Assembly: GCF_009901565.1 (NCBI RefSeq)
Contig: NZ_WXEW01000009.1
Location: 372,001-436,000, forward strand
Length of the DNA: 64,000 nucleotides
Direction: 5' to 3'
Source of the DNA: Herbidospora solisilvae
GTDB taxonomy: Bacteria > Actinomycetota > Actinomycetes > Streptosporangiales > Streptosporangiaceae
This document shows, piece by piece, positions 17,548 through 29,180 of the stretch. A program made the translations under genes and the position numbers. Under the pieces are notes generated by a model that was not told the DNA's origin, did no database searches, and saw nothing but the letters and a program-made list of their open reading frames with translations. Numbering within the stretch: the stretch's first letter is position 1; the number at the start of each line of letters is the position of its first letter.

Positions 17548-18567
17548 ATGTGGAGACCCATGGACGTGGTCAGCTTCGCTGAGGTCCCGGAGCAGGAGCG
17601 GTTCGCCTTCTGGCGCGAGATGAGCTCGAAGATGTGGATGCCGCTGGACGCCCGCTGCGAACCGCATCTGGAACGTGCGTTCCAGGCTCAGGTCGCGCTC
17701 CACGGGCTCGGAGCCGTTCAGGCGACCCTGCTGACCGCGCCGGCGCTGACGATCGAGCGCACCCCCCGGCTGATCCGCCGCTCGGACCCGGAAACCCTCT
17801 TCGTGACCTGCACCGTGCGCGGTCACGCCATCGGGGAGCAGGCCGGTCGGCAGGCGGACCTGGGCGTGGGGGACCTGATGCTGCGTGACAGCTCCCACCC
17901 CTACCTGACCAGGTTCGGGTCGAGTGACCCTGCAGGCGGCCAGGTGCTGTCAGTGCAGTTCCCGCGCTCGCTGCTGCCGTTACCCGAGCGGGGCCTGCGC
18001 AAGCTGGGCGCGGTCCGTATCCGGGGCGACCGGGGAATCGGTGCACTGGCCTCGCAGTACCTGCTGCAGCTTGCCCGGGAGCTGACCCGCGACCCGGGAA
18101 AGCTCAGCCCGGCCGAGGCGACCCGGATCTCCACCCTGACCATGGACGTCCTGACCGCGGCGCTGGCCGGCGCACTCGACGAGCGCAGCACGGTACCGTC
18201 GCTCAGCCGGCGGCGTGCGCTGCTCGCCCAGATCTACGCTTTCATCCAGGCGAACCTGGGTGACGCGGACCTGAACCCGGCCGCGATCGCCGCAGTCCAC
18301 CACATCTCGGTGAGCTACCTGCACCAACTGTTCCGCACTGAAGGACGCACCGTCGCCGGCTGGATTCGCGAACGCCGCCTGGAACATTGCCGACGTGACC
18401 TGGCAGAGCCCTGGCTGGCCGACCGCACCGTCACCGCGATCGCGGCCCGATGGGGATTCACCAACCTCCAGCACTTCAGCCAGGCCTTCCGCAGCACCTA
18501 CGGCCTGTCCCCCCGAGAGTTCCGGCAGCAATCCGCCACCGCCGCACAGAGCGGCCACCAGCACTGA
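17548..18567 (+). CDS. AraC-family regulator (339 aa)
   Basis: The N-terminal 200 residues (MDVVSFAEVPEQERFAFWRE, then TLFVTCTVRGHAIGEQAGR) match the AraC-binding-like domain of NphR/FeaR-type regulators. The C-terminal about 100 residues hold the double helix-turn-helix (ISVSYLHQLFRTEGRTVAGW; AIAARWGFTNLQHFSQAFRS; GLSPREFR). An alternative start is the second Met (MDVVSF). Neighbours are a secreted protein and a quinone-oxidoreductase relic, so its targets may no longer exist nearby. Confidence 0.9.
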   Translation: MWRPMDVVSFAEVPEQERFAFWREMSSKMWMPLDARCEPHLERAFQAQVALHGLGAVQATLLTAPALTIERTPRLIRRSDPETLFVTCTVRGHAIGEQAGRQADLGVGDLMLRDSSHPYLTRFGSSDPAGGQVLSVQFPRSLLPLPERGLRKLGAVRIRGDRGIGALASQYLLQLARELTRDPGKLSPAEATRISTLTMDVLTAALAGALDERSTVPSLSRRRALLAQIYAFIQANLGDADLNPAAIAAVHHISVSYLHQLFRTEGRTVAGWIRERRLEHCRRDLAEPWLADRTVTAIAARWGFTNLQHFSQAFRSTYGLSPREFRQQSATAAQSGHQH

Positions 18568-18654
18568 CAACGCCGCCGAGCAGCATGACTGGCCACGCTC
18601 GGGTCCACGTGCCGCTGACGCTCGGGCCTGGACCTGGCGACCCGAGACGAGCCG

Positions 18655-19067
18655 GGAACAGACGGTCAGGGCCGTGTATGTGCGGGGCTCCAGCGCATGG
18701 GCCGCCGTGGCGTCGTGGGCCGGGAAGACCTCGCGTACGGAAACCCGGAAGAGCCCCCGCTCGACGAACCGCGACGTCCACCAGCCTGCCCGCCCAGCCG
18801 GCCCATGGACAGGCGCACGCCTTTGGACGGACCCTCGAAGTCGGCCAGGGTGACGACGCCGTCCGCGCTGCCGGTGATCTTGATGAGGTCGTCCACCACT
18901 CCGGCGGCGTCGACGCCCGGGATGTGCGGCAGCGCGAGGTCGACCGGCGAGACGCCGGCCGCCTTGACCTTGATGCGCACCTGTCCCCGGCCGGGACGGG
19001 GATCCGGCGCGACACCGATCTCCAGCACGTCCGGCGGGCCGAATCGGTCGAACTGCACTGCCAGCAT
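18655..19067 (-). pseudogene. Zinc-type quinone oxidoreductase relic
   Basis: From ATG 19067 (good AGGAGAGG site) the frame reads MLAVQFDRFGPPDVLEIGVA and VRIKVKAAGVSPVDLALPHI, the GroES-like N-terminus of an NADPH:quinone reductase/alcohol dehydrogenase. It then jumps straight to IKITGSADGVVTLADFEGPS, which belongs after the nucleotide-binding fold. A different frame supplies a C-terminal-like ERGLFRVSVREVFPAHDA. The Rossmann dinucleotide-binding core is deleted, so the product cannot be active. Confidence 0.7.
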
Positions 19068-19228
19068 GGTTGCCTCTCCTTCGTGGACGACACTGGGTAG
19101 ACCACGGTTCCGAAGCACGTGTTCCGGAACAGGGCGAAGCGAGGGTCGACCCTTTCAAGTTGCGGCGGCGGCCGGCCGGGTACTTCCTGCGGTTCGAGCG
19201 GCCAAGCGTTTCGTCAACGTTCGGCCGG

Positions 19229-19690
19229 TCAGCGCACCCCACGTACGCGCAGCACGCTGAGTCCTCCCAGCAGGGTGAAGGCCGCACCGGTGGGAAACAG
19301 CACGGGCGTACGAGCCGGTCCCCACGACGAGCGCTCCGGACACGGCGGGGCGAGGATCTGCGGGGCGATGGAGGCGATGTTGAGCACGCCGATGTCTTGG
19401 GCGTAGGAGTTGGAGCGGGGCAGGACCTGGGTGATGAGCGCGGTGTCGACGGACTCGAAACAGCCGAAGGCCAGCGCGATGACGACGGTCATCACCAGAT
19501 AGCCCGCCAAGATCGGCCATGCCAGCGGGATCAGCAGGCCACCGGCCATGACCGTCGCGGCGGTGCAGATGAAGGCCTTACGGCGGCCGGCGCGGTCGGA
19601 GGCGATGCCTGCTGGGACGGTGGAGATGCAGATGCACGGCGGCAGCGCAGTGAGCAGCGTCTTGCCGCGCCCCGGGAGTGGTCCTCTTGA
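19229..19690 (-). pseudogene. MFS transporter C-terminal relic
   Basis: The minus-strand frame carries an MFS loop motif (GIASDRAGRRKAFI) and hydrophobic segments such as MAGGLLIPLAWPILAGYLVM, then FGCFESVDTALITQVLP and a final FPTGAAFTLLGGLSVLRVRG. This corresponds to roughly the C-terminal third of a 12-TM major facilitator. Upstream sequence in the same frame is recombinase debris, not an N-terminal half. It is a fragment without a start. Confidence 0.62.
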
Positions 19691-19789
19691 ACGCATACGT
19701 GGATGCCGCTGGTTGCCGAAGAACCGGGATCCGGCGACGCCAAATCCCAAGGCCCCGGGTCGGGACTCCGGGTTTCTCAGCCTGATGGC

Positions 19790-20020
19790 TTGCGCTCTTG
19801 CCTGGGCACTCATGGCCGAGGAGTTCCTTGATCTGGCGGGGTCGGCGCCTTGCTGACGGAGCCGGGTGGCATAGGTGTGCCGTAGTTCGTGTGGCCGCCG
19901 ACGGCCCAGGCCGGCTTCGGTGCTGACGGTCAGGAACGTCGGTGATGCCGTCAATGGTGAGGACGCCGCGTTTGCCAATCCACAGCGCGTCGCTGGCGGC
20001 CATGACGGCCGTACAAGCGG
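19790..20020 (-). pseudogene. Tyrosine recombinase (integrase) relic
   Basis: Pieces in two frames read DALWIGKRGVLTIDGI, then GLGRRRPHELRHTYATRLRQ, then PRQIKELLGHECPG. These match the C-terminal catalytic part of phage-type integrases: the HxLRH box is present and a GH box follows after a frameshift. The terminal tyrosine region is replaced by the MFS fragment. It is a footprint of past site-specific integration between the P450 region and the hypoxia island. Confidence 0.65.
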
Positions 20021-20130
20021 GAGCATTTCCGCCAGGCCGTCTCCGCCAGGCTCGGTCCCATTCAGCGGTCAAGGATTTCAGAAGTTTCTTTTGGAGGTCT
20101 TTCGGCCCTATGCGCTCGCATGCGGGAACG

Positions 20131-20148
20131 GTTGTCTACTAAGACAAC
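20131..20148 (+). promoter_or_regulatory. Inverted repeat upstream of CBS-Acg gene
   Basis: GTTGTCT-ACTA-AGACAAC is a perfect 7-bp inverted repeat with a 4-bp spacer, 44 bp before the CBS-Acg start at 20192. A related GTCTGCTAAG is found at 55521-55530, about 60 bp before the decayed copy of the same gene. That conservation suggests an operator or promoter element. It differs from the DevR-like boxes elsewhere in the island. Confidence 0.45.
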
Positions 20149-20191
20149 ATGGCCTGTTGCCTCTCTGTGATGAGGGGATTAGGGGTGATCC

Positions 20192-21565
20192 ATGCCGATC
20201 AAAGTCGCGGAAGTCATGGGTCGGACCGCAGTCGCCGTACGGCCTGGTGCCCGTCTCGCAGAGATCGTGGCCGCGATGGATGACTATTCGGTCAGGGCGG
20301 TCGCCGTCGTCGACCGGGAGGACCGACCGATCGGTCTCGTGTCCGAAGGTGATCTGCGGCGAGCGGCAGACGCCTCCGGAGGCCGGGGGGTGAGAGGCGG
20401 CTCACTCACAGCCGAGGACCTGATGAGCTCTCCGGCCATCAGCGTGACCTCTGACGCCACCATCGGGGAGGTCACGCGGCTCATGGATCGCCACGCGATC
20501 CGGCAGGTTCCGGTGGTCGATCCGACGAGCGGGAAGATCGCCGGGATGGTCTGGCAGCCAGACGTGGTGTCCCTCATCGAACCAAACGACGGGCGCGAAG
20601 GACTCGAAGCCGTGGTGGAGGCCGCCACGTGGGCGCCCTCGATTCACAACACCCAGCCGTGGTCGTTCGCCATCGCCGGGGAGGAGATCAGCCTCCGCGC
20701 AGACATGGACCGGCGGCTGCCCTACAGCGATCCGCAGGGACGGCAACTGCTGATCAGTTGTGGCGCGGCCCTGTTCAACATGAGGACCGCGATACGCGCC
20801 ATGGATCGTGCGCCGATCGTGCGGATGTTGCCCGATCCCGATCGTCCGTCGCTGGTGGCCACCGTACGGATCGGCCCTTCGGAGCCCGCCGGTGAGGAGA
20901 TCGCGACCATCCGGCAGGAGATCACGCGTCGCCGGACGCACCGAGGAGGCTTCACCGATCGGCCGATACCGGAGGGCGTGCTGGGATCGCTCGTGACGGA
21001 GGCCGCCCAGGAGAGTTGCCGGCTGATCGCGCTCACGTCCGAGACCGCGGTGGAGATGCTGGCCGCACTGACCTCTGTGGCCCAGGAGGCGCAAGCGGGA
21101 GATCCGAATTTCGATCTTGAGATGATCCGCTGGGGGCGACGCCCGGGTAGCGAACGCCGGGACGGCGTGCCCGCCGACGCCTACCCGCGACGAAGCCAGG
21201 AACAGCCCCGATTCCCTCAACGCGATTACAGCCGGGGGCAGGGCTGGGGCGGCGATGCCGACGAGGCCGCGGGGGCGGAGGTGGGGGTGGTGGCCTTGCT
21301 CACCACTCCGGGAGACGAGCGGACGGACTGGCTGCACACCGGACAGGCCCTGCAGAGTGTGCTGCTGCACGCCGCCGTCCACGGGATCAGCGCGGCCTTC
21401 CACACACAACTGCTGGAGTATCCGAATCTTCGTGATTTCATCCGGACGGAGATCTGCTCCAAAGAGTTTCCGCAGATGGTGATCCGTCTGGGCTACCCGA
21501 ATGAAACGACCCGCGGAGTCAGGCGCCCGTTGTCGGAGGTCCTCTCCGAGGAACGCGACCGGTGA
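20192..21565 (+). CDS. CBS-pair / Acg-like nitroreductase fusion (457 aa)
   Basis: Residues about 5-60 (MPIKVAEVMGRTAVAVRPGA) and about 70-130 (AEDLMSSPAISVTSDAT) are two CBS modules, which usually sense adenine nucleotides. From residue about 135 the protein is an Acg-type nitroreductase (VVEAATWAPSIHNTQPWSFA, LISCGAALFNMRTAI, and a C-terminal GISAAFHTQLLEYPNLR with FPQMVIRLGYP). In Mycobacterium tuberculosis Acg (Rv2032) is a DosR-regulon protein. The fusion would let an energy-state sensor gate an FMN-domain protein (inference). A decayed copy lies at 55589-56299. Start ATG 20192; no DevR-like box is seen, but an inverted repeat precedes it. Confidence 0.9.
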   Translation: MPIKVAEVMGRTAVAVRPGARLAEIVAAMDDYSVRAVAVVDREDRPIGLVSEGDLRRAADASGGRGVRGGSLTAEDLMSSPAISVTSDATIGEVTRLMDRHAIRQVPVVDPTSGKIAGMVWQPDVVSLIEPNDGREGLEAVVEAATWAPSIHNTQPWSFAIAGEEISLRADMDRRLPYSDPQGRQLLISCGAALFNMRTAIRAMDRAPIVRMLPDPDRPSLVATVRIGPSEPAGEEIATIRQEITRRRTHRGGFTDRPIPEGVLGSLVTEAAQESCRLIALTSETAVEMLAALTSVAQEAQAGDPNFDLEMIRWGRRPGSERRDGVPADAYPRRSQEQPRFPQRDYSRGQGWGGDADEAAGAEVGVVALLTTPGDERTDWLHTGQALQSVLLHAAVHGISAAFHTQLLEYPNLRDFIRTEICSKEFPQMVIRLGYPNETTRGVRRPLSEVLSEERDR

Positions 21566-21613
21566 GACTCGGCCAGGCCGGCGGCCACCGCCGCCGACCT
21601 GGCGATTCCATGA

Positions 21614-22051
21614 TCAGAGCCGGTTGATCCGTCGGCCGGTCACACGTTGCGGGGCGATGCGGATGTAGTGGTTGCGGTCGTCTCCCGCCCAGGAGTCCAC
21701 GTTCGCCTTGATGTCGCTTTCCGGGACGTGGTGGGCGGGGCCCTGGATGAGGACGCTCCAGCCCTCATGGTTGGTCTCGTCGATGTGGTCGACCTGGAAG
21801 GCGATTTTGATCTCCAGGTCTTCGATGCCGGACCGCAGGCTCTCGTCCATGGTTCCGCCCTCACGGATCCGGAAGACGATCTCGCCGTTCAGCAACCGGT
21901 AATTCACCGGAAAAATGGTGGGGCCCGGCGCGCCTCCGAAGGCCACTCGGCCGATTCCGCCGGCGCCGATCAGTTGCAGGCACTCCTGCTCGTTCAGCGT
22001 TTCCAGCGTGCCGGCCTCGGGATTCTGCTTGCCCGCCATCATGTGCTCCAT
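21614..22051 (-). CDS. PNPOx-like flavin protein (145 aa)
   Basis: LNEQECLQLIGAGGIGRVAF, then APGPTIFPVNYRLLNGEIVF, then a WSVLIQGPAHHV segment and IRIAPQRVTGRRI place it in the pyridoxamine 5'-phosphate oxidase-like split-barrel family. Members bind FMN or F420 and are common in mycobacterial DosR-type regions. Three nearby starts exist (22051, 22042, 22039); GGAG spacing favours 22039 (MAGKQNPEAG). It is convergent with the CBS-Acg gene and followed upstream by the CBS gene on the same strand. A relic copy lies at about 55345-55480. Confidence 0.85.
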   Translation of the reverse strand: MEHMMAGKQNPEAGTLETLNEQECLQLIGAGGIGRVAFGGAPGPTIFPVNYRLLNGEIVFRIREGGTMDESLRSGIEDLEIKIAFQVDHIDETNHEGWSVLIQGPAHHVPESDIKANVDSWAGDDRNHYIRIAPQRVTGRRINRL

Positions 22052-22131
22052 TTCGGAAATGATTTATCAAAGGGAGTAGGCAGAATTAATGTCATTCTAC
22101 TGCCCCATATGTTCCGCGATTGGGTCGGAAC

Positions 22132-22598
22132 CTAGAGGACGGGCTGCAGCCGGAAGAGCGCGGGATGCACATCACCGGGCTCATGCCGCGGCTCGGAGGT
22201 GATCCGGCCGGCGACCGCGCGCAGCACATCGACGGCGGTGATGACGCCGACCACCCGGCCGTGCTCGTCCACTACGGGAACAGCGTCCCGGGCCGAGTCG
22301 AGCATCGTCTCGGCCACGGCGTCGAGCGGACGGTCCAGCCTGACCCGTGGTGTGCGCTCCGACTTCACGAGATCGCCGACCTGGCGACGGGAGACATCGG
22401 CCAGTGTGCCCGTGCAACTGTCGGTGAGGTCTTGCGTCGACAGCAGACCGTGCAGGCGTCGGCCGGCGCTGATGACCGGAATGTGATGGACGCCGGTCCG
22501 ACGCATCAGCTCCCAAGCCATGAGCGGCGACTCGTCCGGGGCGACCGTGACGACCACACGGGTCATGACGTCCTGTGCGGTGAGGGCATTCAGGCTGG

Positions 22599-22602
<4 letters not shown>
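22132..22602 (-). CDS. CBS-pair protein (156 aa)
   Basis: Two CBS modules (LTAQDVMTRVVVTVAPDESP; LVKSERTPRVRLDRPLDAVA with GVITAVDVLRAVAG) make up the whole protein, which would form an adenine-nucleotide-binding Bateman module. Its start overlaps the stop of the P-type ATPase gene by 4 bp (ATGA), so it is translationally coupled as the last gene of the phosphoketolase-usp-ATPase operon. A close paralogue occupies 56326-56793, also coupled to a USP gene. Confidence 0.9.
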
Positions 22603-25201
<2,599 letters not shown>

Positions 25202-25205
<4 letters not shown>

Positions 25206-26041
25206 CGTCGCGTGCGTACGACGGCGAGGGGGCAGGGGGCGACGTGCAGCAGGGCCTGGCTGACCGACCCCAGGACCATCCCGGCCAGAGCGCCGTGTCC
25301 GCGTGATCCGACCACCAGGAGTTCGGCCTGGGCGGCGGCCTGGCGCAGGACGTCGACCGGGTGCCCTTCGACGACCTCCATCGACACTCGGACGTCCGGA
25401 AAGAGTTCCCGACGACCGGCCATGGCCTCCGCCAGGGCCCGCCTGCCGTCTTCCGGTTCGTCGCCGAGGGTGCCGGCACCGAGGACGTCCCGCCAGTTCC
25501 AGGCCAGGACGGCACGCAGGGCGGCGTCGCGCGCGGCGGCTTCCCGGAAGGCGAAGTCGAGCACGCCGGCCTGGGCGTCCGACCCGTCGACGCCGACGAC
25601 GACCTCAGCCTGCGACGTGGTCGCCGAGCCGCGCACCACGACCACGTCGCAGTAGGCGTGCCCGGCCACGCCCAGGGCGACGGACCCGATCAGGAGGCCC
25701 CGCAGGGAACCCATGCCGGAATCGCCGACGACGAGGAGGTCGGCCTCCTTCGAGAGCTCGATGAGCTCGTGCCGGGGATCGCCACCCAGCAGGGAGGTCT
25801 CGACGGCCGCCTTCTCCGCCGCGCGCCGGGCGGCGGCCGCCGCCTCGGCCAGGGCGGCCTCGCCGCCGTTGCGCATCCATGCGCCGACCCCGGCGATCGC
25901 GCCGGTGAGGTCACCCAGGAGGCACCAGGCGGGGACGACGTTCACGACGTTCAGCGGAAGGCCGCGAAGCACCGCCTCCCTGGCGGCCCACTCGGCCGCG
26001 AGGACTCCAGGACGCATTCCGTCCACCCCAACGACGATCAT
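25202..26041 (-). CDS. Tandem universal stress protein (279 aa)
   Basis: Two USP domains. The first (MIVVGVDGMRPGVLAAEWAA) ends with VVGDSGMGSLRGLLIGSVA; the second (VVVGVDGSDAQAGVLDFAF) ends with VVGSRGHGALAGMVLGSVS. Both keep the G-x2-G-x9-G(S) ATP-binding loop. The ATG at 26041 follows AGAAGGAG, so the longer upstream frame is not used. It lies 31 bp after phosphoketolase and overlaps the ATPase start by 4 bp. Such proteins bind ATP and slow growth in mycobacterial hypoxia models. A decayed C-terminal copy lies at 58770-59020. Confidence 0.93.
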
Positions 26042-26072
26042 GGTCTTCTCCTTCTGCCGCGGTCGTGATCTC

Positions 26073-28370
26073 TCAATGGGACCATGTCCAGTCACGGACT
26101 TCCGGGAGGTCCTCGCCGTGTTCGCGGGTGTACGCGCGGGCGCGCAGCCGGGCGTCGCTCATCCGCTGGCGCAGGTGCGCCTGTGTGGCGCCCAGGCCGG
26201 GGACGCGGTCGACGACGTCCATGACCAGGTGGTAACGGTCGATGTCGTTGAGCATGGCCATGTCGAAGGGGGTGGTCGTGGTGCCCTCCTCCTTGTAGCC
26301 GCGCACGTGGATGTTGGGGTGGCCGGTCCGGCGGTAGGTGAGGCGGTGGATCAGCCAGGGGTAGCCGTGGAAGTTGAAGATGACCGGCCTGTCGGTGGTG
26401 AACAGGGCGTCGAACTCGGCGTCGGGCATCCCGTGCGGGTGTTCGGCCGACGGCTGGAGGCGCATCAGGTCGACCACGTTGACGACGCGGACCCGCAGGC
26501 TCGGCAGGTGTTCACGCAGCAGCGCGGCGGCGGCGAGGGTCTCCAGTGTCGGGACATCACCCGCGCAGGCCAGCACCACGTCGGGCTCCTCGCCGGCGTC
26601 GGTGGAGGCCCAGTCGATGATGCCGAGGCCGCGGGTGCAGTGGGTGATCGCCTCGTCGGGGCCGAACAGGTCCAGGACGGGCTGCTTCCCGGCGACGATC
26701 ACGTTGACGTAGTCGCGCGAGCGGAGGCAGTGGTCGGCGACCGACAGCAGGGTGTTGGCGTCTGGTGGCAGGTACACGCGGACCACTTCGGCTTTCTTGT
26801 TGACGACGACGTCGAGGAATCCGGGGTCCTGGTGGCTGAAGCCGTTGTGGTCCTGCCGCCAGACGTGGGAGGACAGCAGGTAGTTGAGCGAGGCGACGGG
26901 GCGGCGCCAGGGGATCTTCCGGGTGGTGGACAGCCACTTGGCGTGCTGGTTGAACATCGCGTCGATGATGTGGATGAAGGCCTCGTAGCAGTTGAACAGG
27001 CCGTGCCTGCCGGTGAGGAGGTAGCCCTCCAGCCAGCCCTGGCACAGGTGCTCCGACAGCACCTCCATGACCCGGCCGCCGCGTGCGAGGTGCTGGTCGG
27101 TGGGGAGGATCTGCGCGTTCCACGCCCGGTCGGTGGTGTCGAAGACGGCCGACAGGCGGTTGGAGTCGGTCTCGTCGGGGCCCATGATCCGGAAGTTGGC
27201 CTCGTTGGCGGCCATCACGTCCCGCAGGAATCCGCCCAGGACGCGGGTCGGCTCGGTGGTGGCCGTGCCGGGTGAGGGCACGTCCACCGCGTAGTCGCGG
27301 AAGTCGGGCAGGACAAGCGGGCGGAGCAGTTTTCCGCCGTTGGCATGGGGGCTCGCGCTCATGCGCAGGTCGCCGGACGGCACCGTGCCGAGGATCTCCG
27401 GGACGGGACGGCCGTCGGCGCCGAACAGTTCTTCCGGGCGGTACGACCGCATCCACTGCTCCAGCATCGCGAGGTGGGCGGGGTTCTCCCGGACCGAGGC
27501 CAGCGGCACCTGGTGGGAGCGCCATGTTCCTTCGACTGGTACGCCGTCGACCTCCTTGGGGCCGGTCCACCCCTTGGGGGTACGCAGGATGATCATCGGC
27601 TGGAGTCCCGCCGCGATGTCGTCGAAGACGGCGTCCAGGGTGTCGGCCATCAGCTTGTGCATGGCCGCCGGGTCCTCGCCCTCGACGGTGTATGGACGGT
27701 AGCCGTAGCCCTCCATGAGCTTGGTCAGCTCTTCGGCGGGAATCCGGGACAGTACGGTCGGGTTGGCGATCTTGTAGCCGTTCAGGTGGAGGATCGGCAG
27801 GACGGCGCCGTCGCGCTCGGGGTCGGTGAACTTGTTCGAGTGCCAGCTCGCCGCCAGCGGCCCGGTCTCCGCCTCGCCGTCGCCGATGACACAGGCGACC
27901 ACGAGGCCGGGGTTGTCGAAGGCCGCGCCGTAGGCGTGCGCGAGCGAGTAGCCGAGTTCGCCGCCCTCGTGGATGGAGCCAGGGGTCTCCGGCGCCACGT
28001 GGCTGGGGATGCCGCCCGGAAAGCTGAACTGGCGGAACAGGCGGCGCATCCCGGCGGCGTCCTGGGAGACGTCCGGGTAGGTCTCGCTGTAGGAGCCCTC
28101 CAGCCAGGCGTGCGCGACGGCGGCGGGTCCGCCGTGGCCCGGCCCGGCGATGTAGATCATGTCCTGGCCGCGTTCGGTGATGACACGGTTCAGGTGGGCG
28201 AAGACGAAGTTGAGCCCGGGGGTGGTGCCCCAGTGGCCGAGCAGGCGCGGCTTGATGTGCGCGGCCGTGAGGGGCTCGGTCAGCAGGGGGTTGTCCAGCA
28301 GGTAGATCTGGCCGACCGAGAGGTAGTTGGCGGCCCGCCAGTAGGCGTCGACTTTCTCCAGCGTGTCCAT
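26073..28370 (-). CDS. xfp: Phosphoketolase (765 aa)
   Basis: Thiamine-diphosphate enzyme cleaving xylulose-5-P (and perhaps fructose-6-P) with phosphate to acetyl-phosphate plus glyceraldehyde-3-P or erythrose-4-P. Recognisable family segments are [76 protein letters not shown] and [19 protein letters not shown]. Length is normal. The ATG at 28370 has AAAGGA upstream; the frame stays open further upstream but that part is only antisense noise through doxX. No acetate kinase is visible in the window, so the fate of acetyl-phosphate is open. A DevR-like box lies 36 bp before the start. Confidence 0.96.
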   Translation of the reverse strand: MDTLEKVDAYWRAANYLSVGQIYLLDNPLLTEPLTAAHIKPRLLGHWGTTPGLNFVFAHLNRVITERGQDMIYIAGPGHGGPAAVAHAWLEGSYSETYPDVSQDAAGMRRLFRQFSFPGGIPSHVAPETPGSIHEGGELGYSLAHAYGAAFDNPGLVVACVIGDGEAETGPLAASWHSNKFTDPERDGAVLPILHLNGYKIANPTVLSRIPAEELTKLMEGYGYRPYTVEGEDPAAMHKLMADTLDAVFDDIAAGLQPMIILRTPKGWTGPKEVDGVPVEGTWRSHQVPLASVRENPAHLAMLEQWMRSYRPEELFGADGRPVPEILGTVPSGDLRMSASPHANGGKLLRPLVLPDFRDYAVDVPSPGTATTEPTRVLGGFLRDVMAANEANFRIMGPDETDSNRLSAVFDTTDRAWNAQILPTDQHLARGGRVMEVLSEHLCQGWLEGYLLTGRHGLFNCYEAFIHIIDAMFNQHAKWLSTTRKIPWRRPVASLNYLLSSHVWRQDHNGFSHQDPGFLDVVVNKKAEVVRVYLPPDANTLLSVADHCLRSRDYVNVIVAGKQPVLDLFGPDEAITHCTRGLGIIDWASTDAGEEPDVVLACAGDVPTLETLAAAALLREHLPSLRVRVVNVVDLMRLQPSAEHPHGMPDAEFDALFTTDRPVIFNFHGYPWLIHRLTYRRTGHPNIHVRGYKEEGTTTTPFDMAMLNDIDRYHLVMDVVDRVPGLGATQAHLRQRMSDARLRARAYTREHGEDLPEVRDWTWSH

Positions 28371-28405
28371 GCTTCGATCGTCCTTTCTGCGCCGTGGCCA
28401 TCCCA

Positions 28406-28441
28406 GGGACCAAGGTCCCGTAGGGAAGGGCCGTTGGAAAC
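28406..28441 (-). promoter_or_regulatory. DevR-like boxes, phosphoketolase operon
   Basis: GGGACCAAGGTCCC (28406-28419) is a perfect 14-bp palindrome 36 bp before the phosphoketolase ATG. A weaker site GGGCCGTTGGAAAC (28428-28441) has its centre 22 bp further upstream. This primary-plus-weak arrangement recurs across the island. Confidence 0.75.
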
Positions 28442-28480
28442 GCGACGACGCCCCTCCGAGAACCGGGGGGCGTCGTCGCG
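28441..28480 (-). terminator. Hairpin after doxX-like gene
   Basis: CGCGACGACGCCCC at 28441-28454 pairs with GGGGCGTCGTCGCG at 28467-28480, about 13 bp beyond the doxX-like stop. It separates that transcript from the phosphoketolase promoter. Confidence 0.8.
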
Positions 28481-28492
28481 ATGCGTGGGCTG

Positions 28493-29047
28493 CTACTTGA
28501 GGATCGGGTACTTCTGGACGATGGGGAGGCGGGCCCACCAGCGGCCCAGGCCCCAGGTGTCGCCGGCCGCGGCGGCGGCCAGGCCGATGAGGACGACGGC
28601 GTAGACGATGTGGTCGTCCATGAAGGGGTTGGTCTGGAGAGGCAGTTCCGCGCCCCACATCATGACCATCATCAGGGTGCCCGCCCCGGCGGCGACCCGC
28701 AGGCCGATGCCGGCGATCAGGGCGGCGCCGATGCCGAGGAGGCCGAGCATGAACAGCCAGTCGACCAGGGCGTGGCCGGCGAGCGCGTTGTAGAACCCGC
28801 CGAGGGGGCCTTCGGCGGCGCCCTTCAGGAAGCCGGTGGTCGGGGTGCCGCCGTTGATCCACGCCTTGGCGGCGGGGGTGGCGAAGCCGAATCCGAACAG
28901 CTTGTCGAGGAAGGCCCACAGGAAGATCCAGCCGAGGGCGATGCGGGCGACGGCCCAGACCTGGTCCGCGATGCGCGGAGCGGGGGTGGCCGCCTGGGGG
29001 GTGAGGGGGGTCGTGTGGAAGATGCGGCGTCCGTGCGTGGTGGCCAT
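28493..29047 (-). CDS. DoxX-like membrane protein (184 aa)
   Basis: Four hydrophobic helices: [57 protein letters not shown] and [18 protein letters not shown]. The [20 protein letters not shown] loop fits the DoxX/DoxD family, some members of which are quinone-reactive subunits linked to thiosulfate or redox stress. The start ATG 29047 follows AAAGGGG. It sits downstream of cydAB and has its own set of DevR-like sites inside the end of cydB and the intergenic gap. A role in membrane redox balance during oxygen limitation is an inference. Confidence 0.85.
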   Translation of the reverse strand: MATTHGRRIFHTTPLTPQAATPAPRIADQVWAVARIALGWIFLWAFLDKLFGFGFATPAAKAWINGGTPTTGFLKGAAEGPLGGFYNALAGHALVDWLFMLGLLGIGAALIAGIGLRVAAGAGTLMMVMMWGAELPLQTNPFMDDHIVYAVVLIGLAAAAAGDTWGLGRWWARLPIVQKYPILK

Positions 29048-29121
29048 CGTCGGCCCCTTTCAGGGGATTTTCTGTCGCCTTGTGATACTTCAATGACACC
29101 GTTTTCCGGGGGCCGTGCTCA

Positions 29122-29180
29122 GGGCTGGAAGACTCCCCGCCGTGGTCCTCAAGACCCCTGTCTGACGGGACTTTCGTCCC
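29122..29180 (-). promoter_or_regulatory. Three DevR-like boxes, doxX promoter
   Basis: GGGACTTTCGTCCC (29167-29180) is a perfect palindrome lying within the last codons of cydB. GTCCTCAAGACCCC (29145-29158) is centred 22 bp away, and GGGCTGGAAGACTC (29122-29135) another 23 bp away. The nearest site is 75 bp before the doxX-like ATG. Confidence 0.6.

Noticed and set aside
26076-26090. GGGACCATGTCCA just before usp at 26041
   Set aside because: The spacer is 3 bp instead of 4 and the site lies in phosphoketolase codons without a paired site; probably chance.
26073-29099. A 1008-aa frame that extends phosphoketolase upstream through the doxX-like gene
   Set aside because: The first 243 residues are arginine/histidine-rich noise in another frame of doxX. 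ATG 28370 with AAAGGA fits the family start, and a terminator and DevR-like box lie in the extension.
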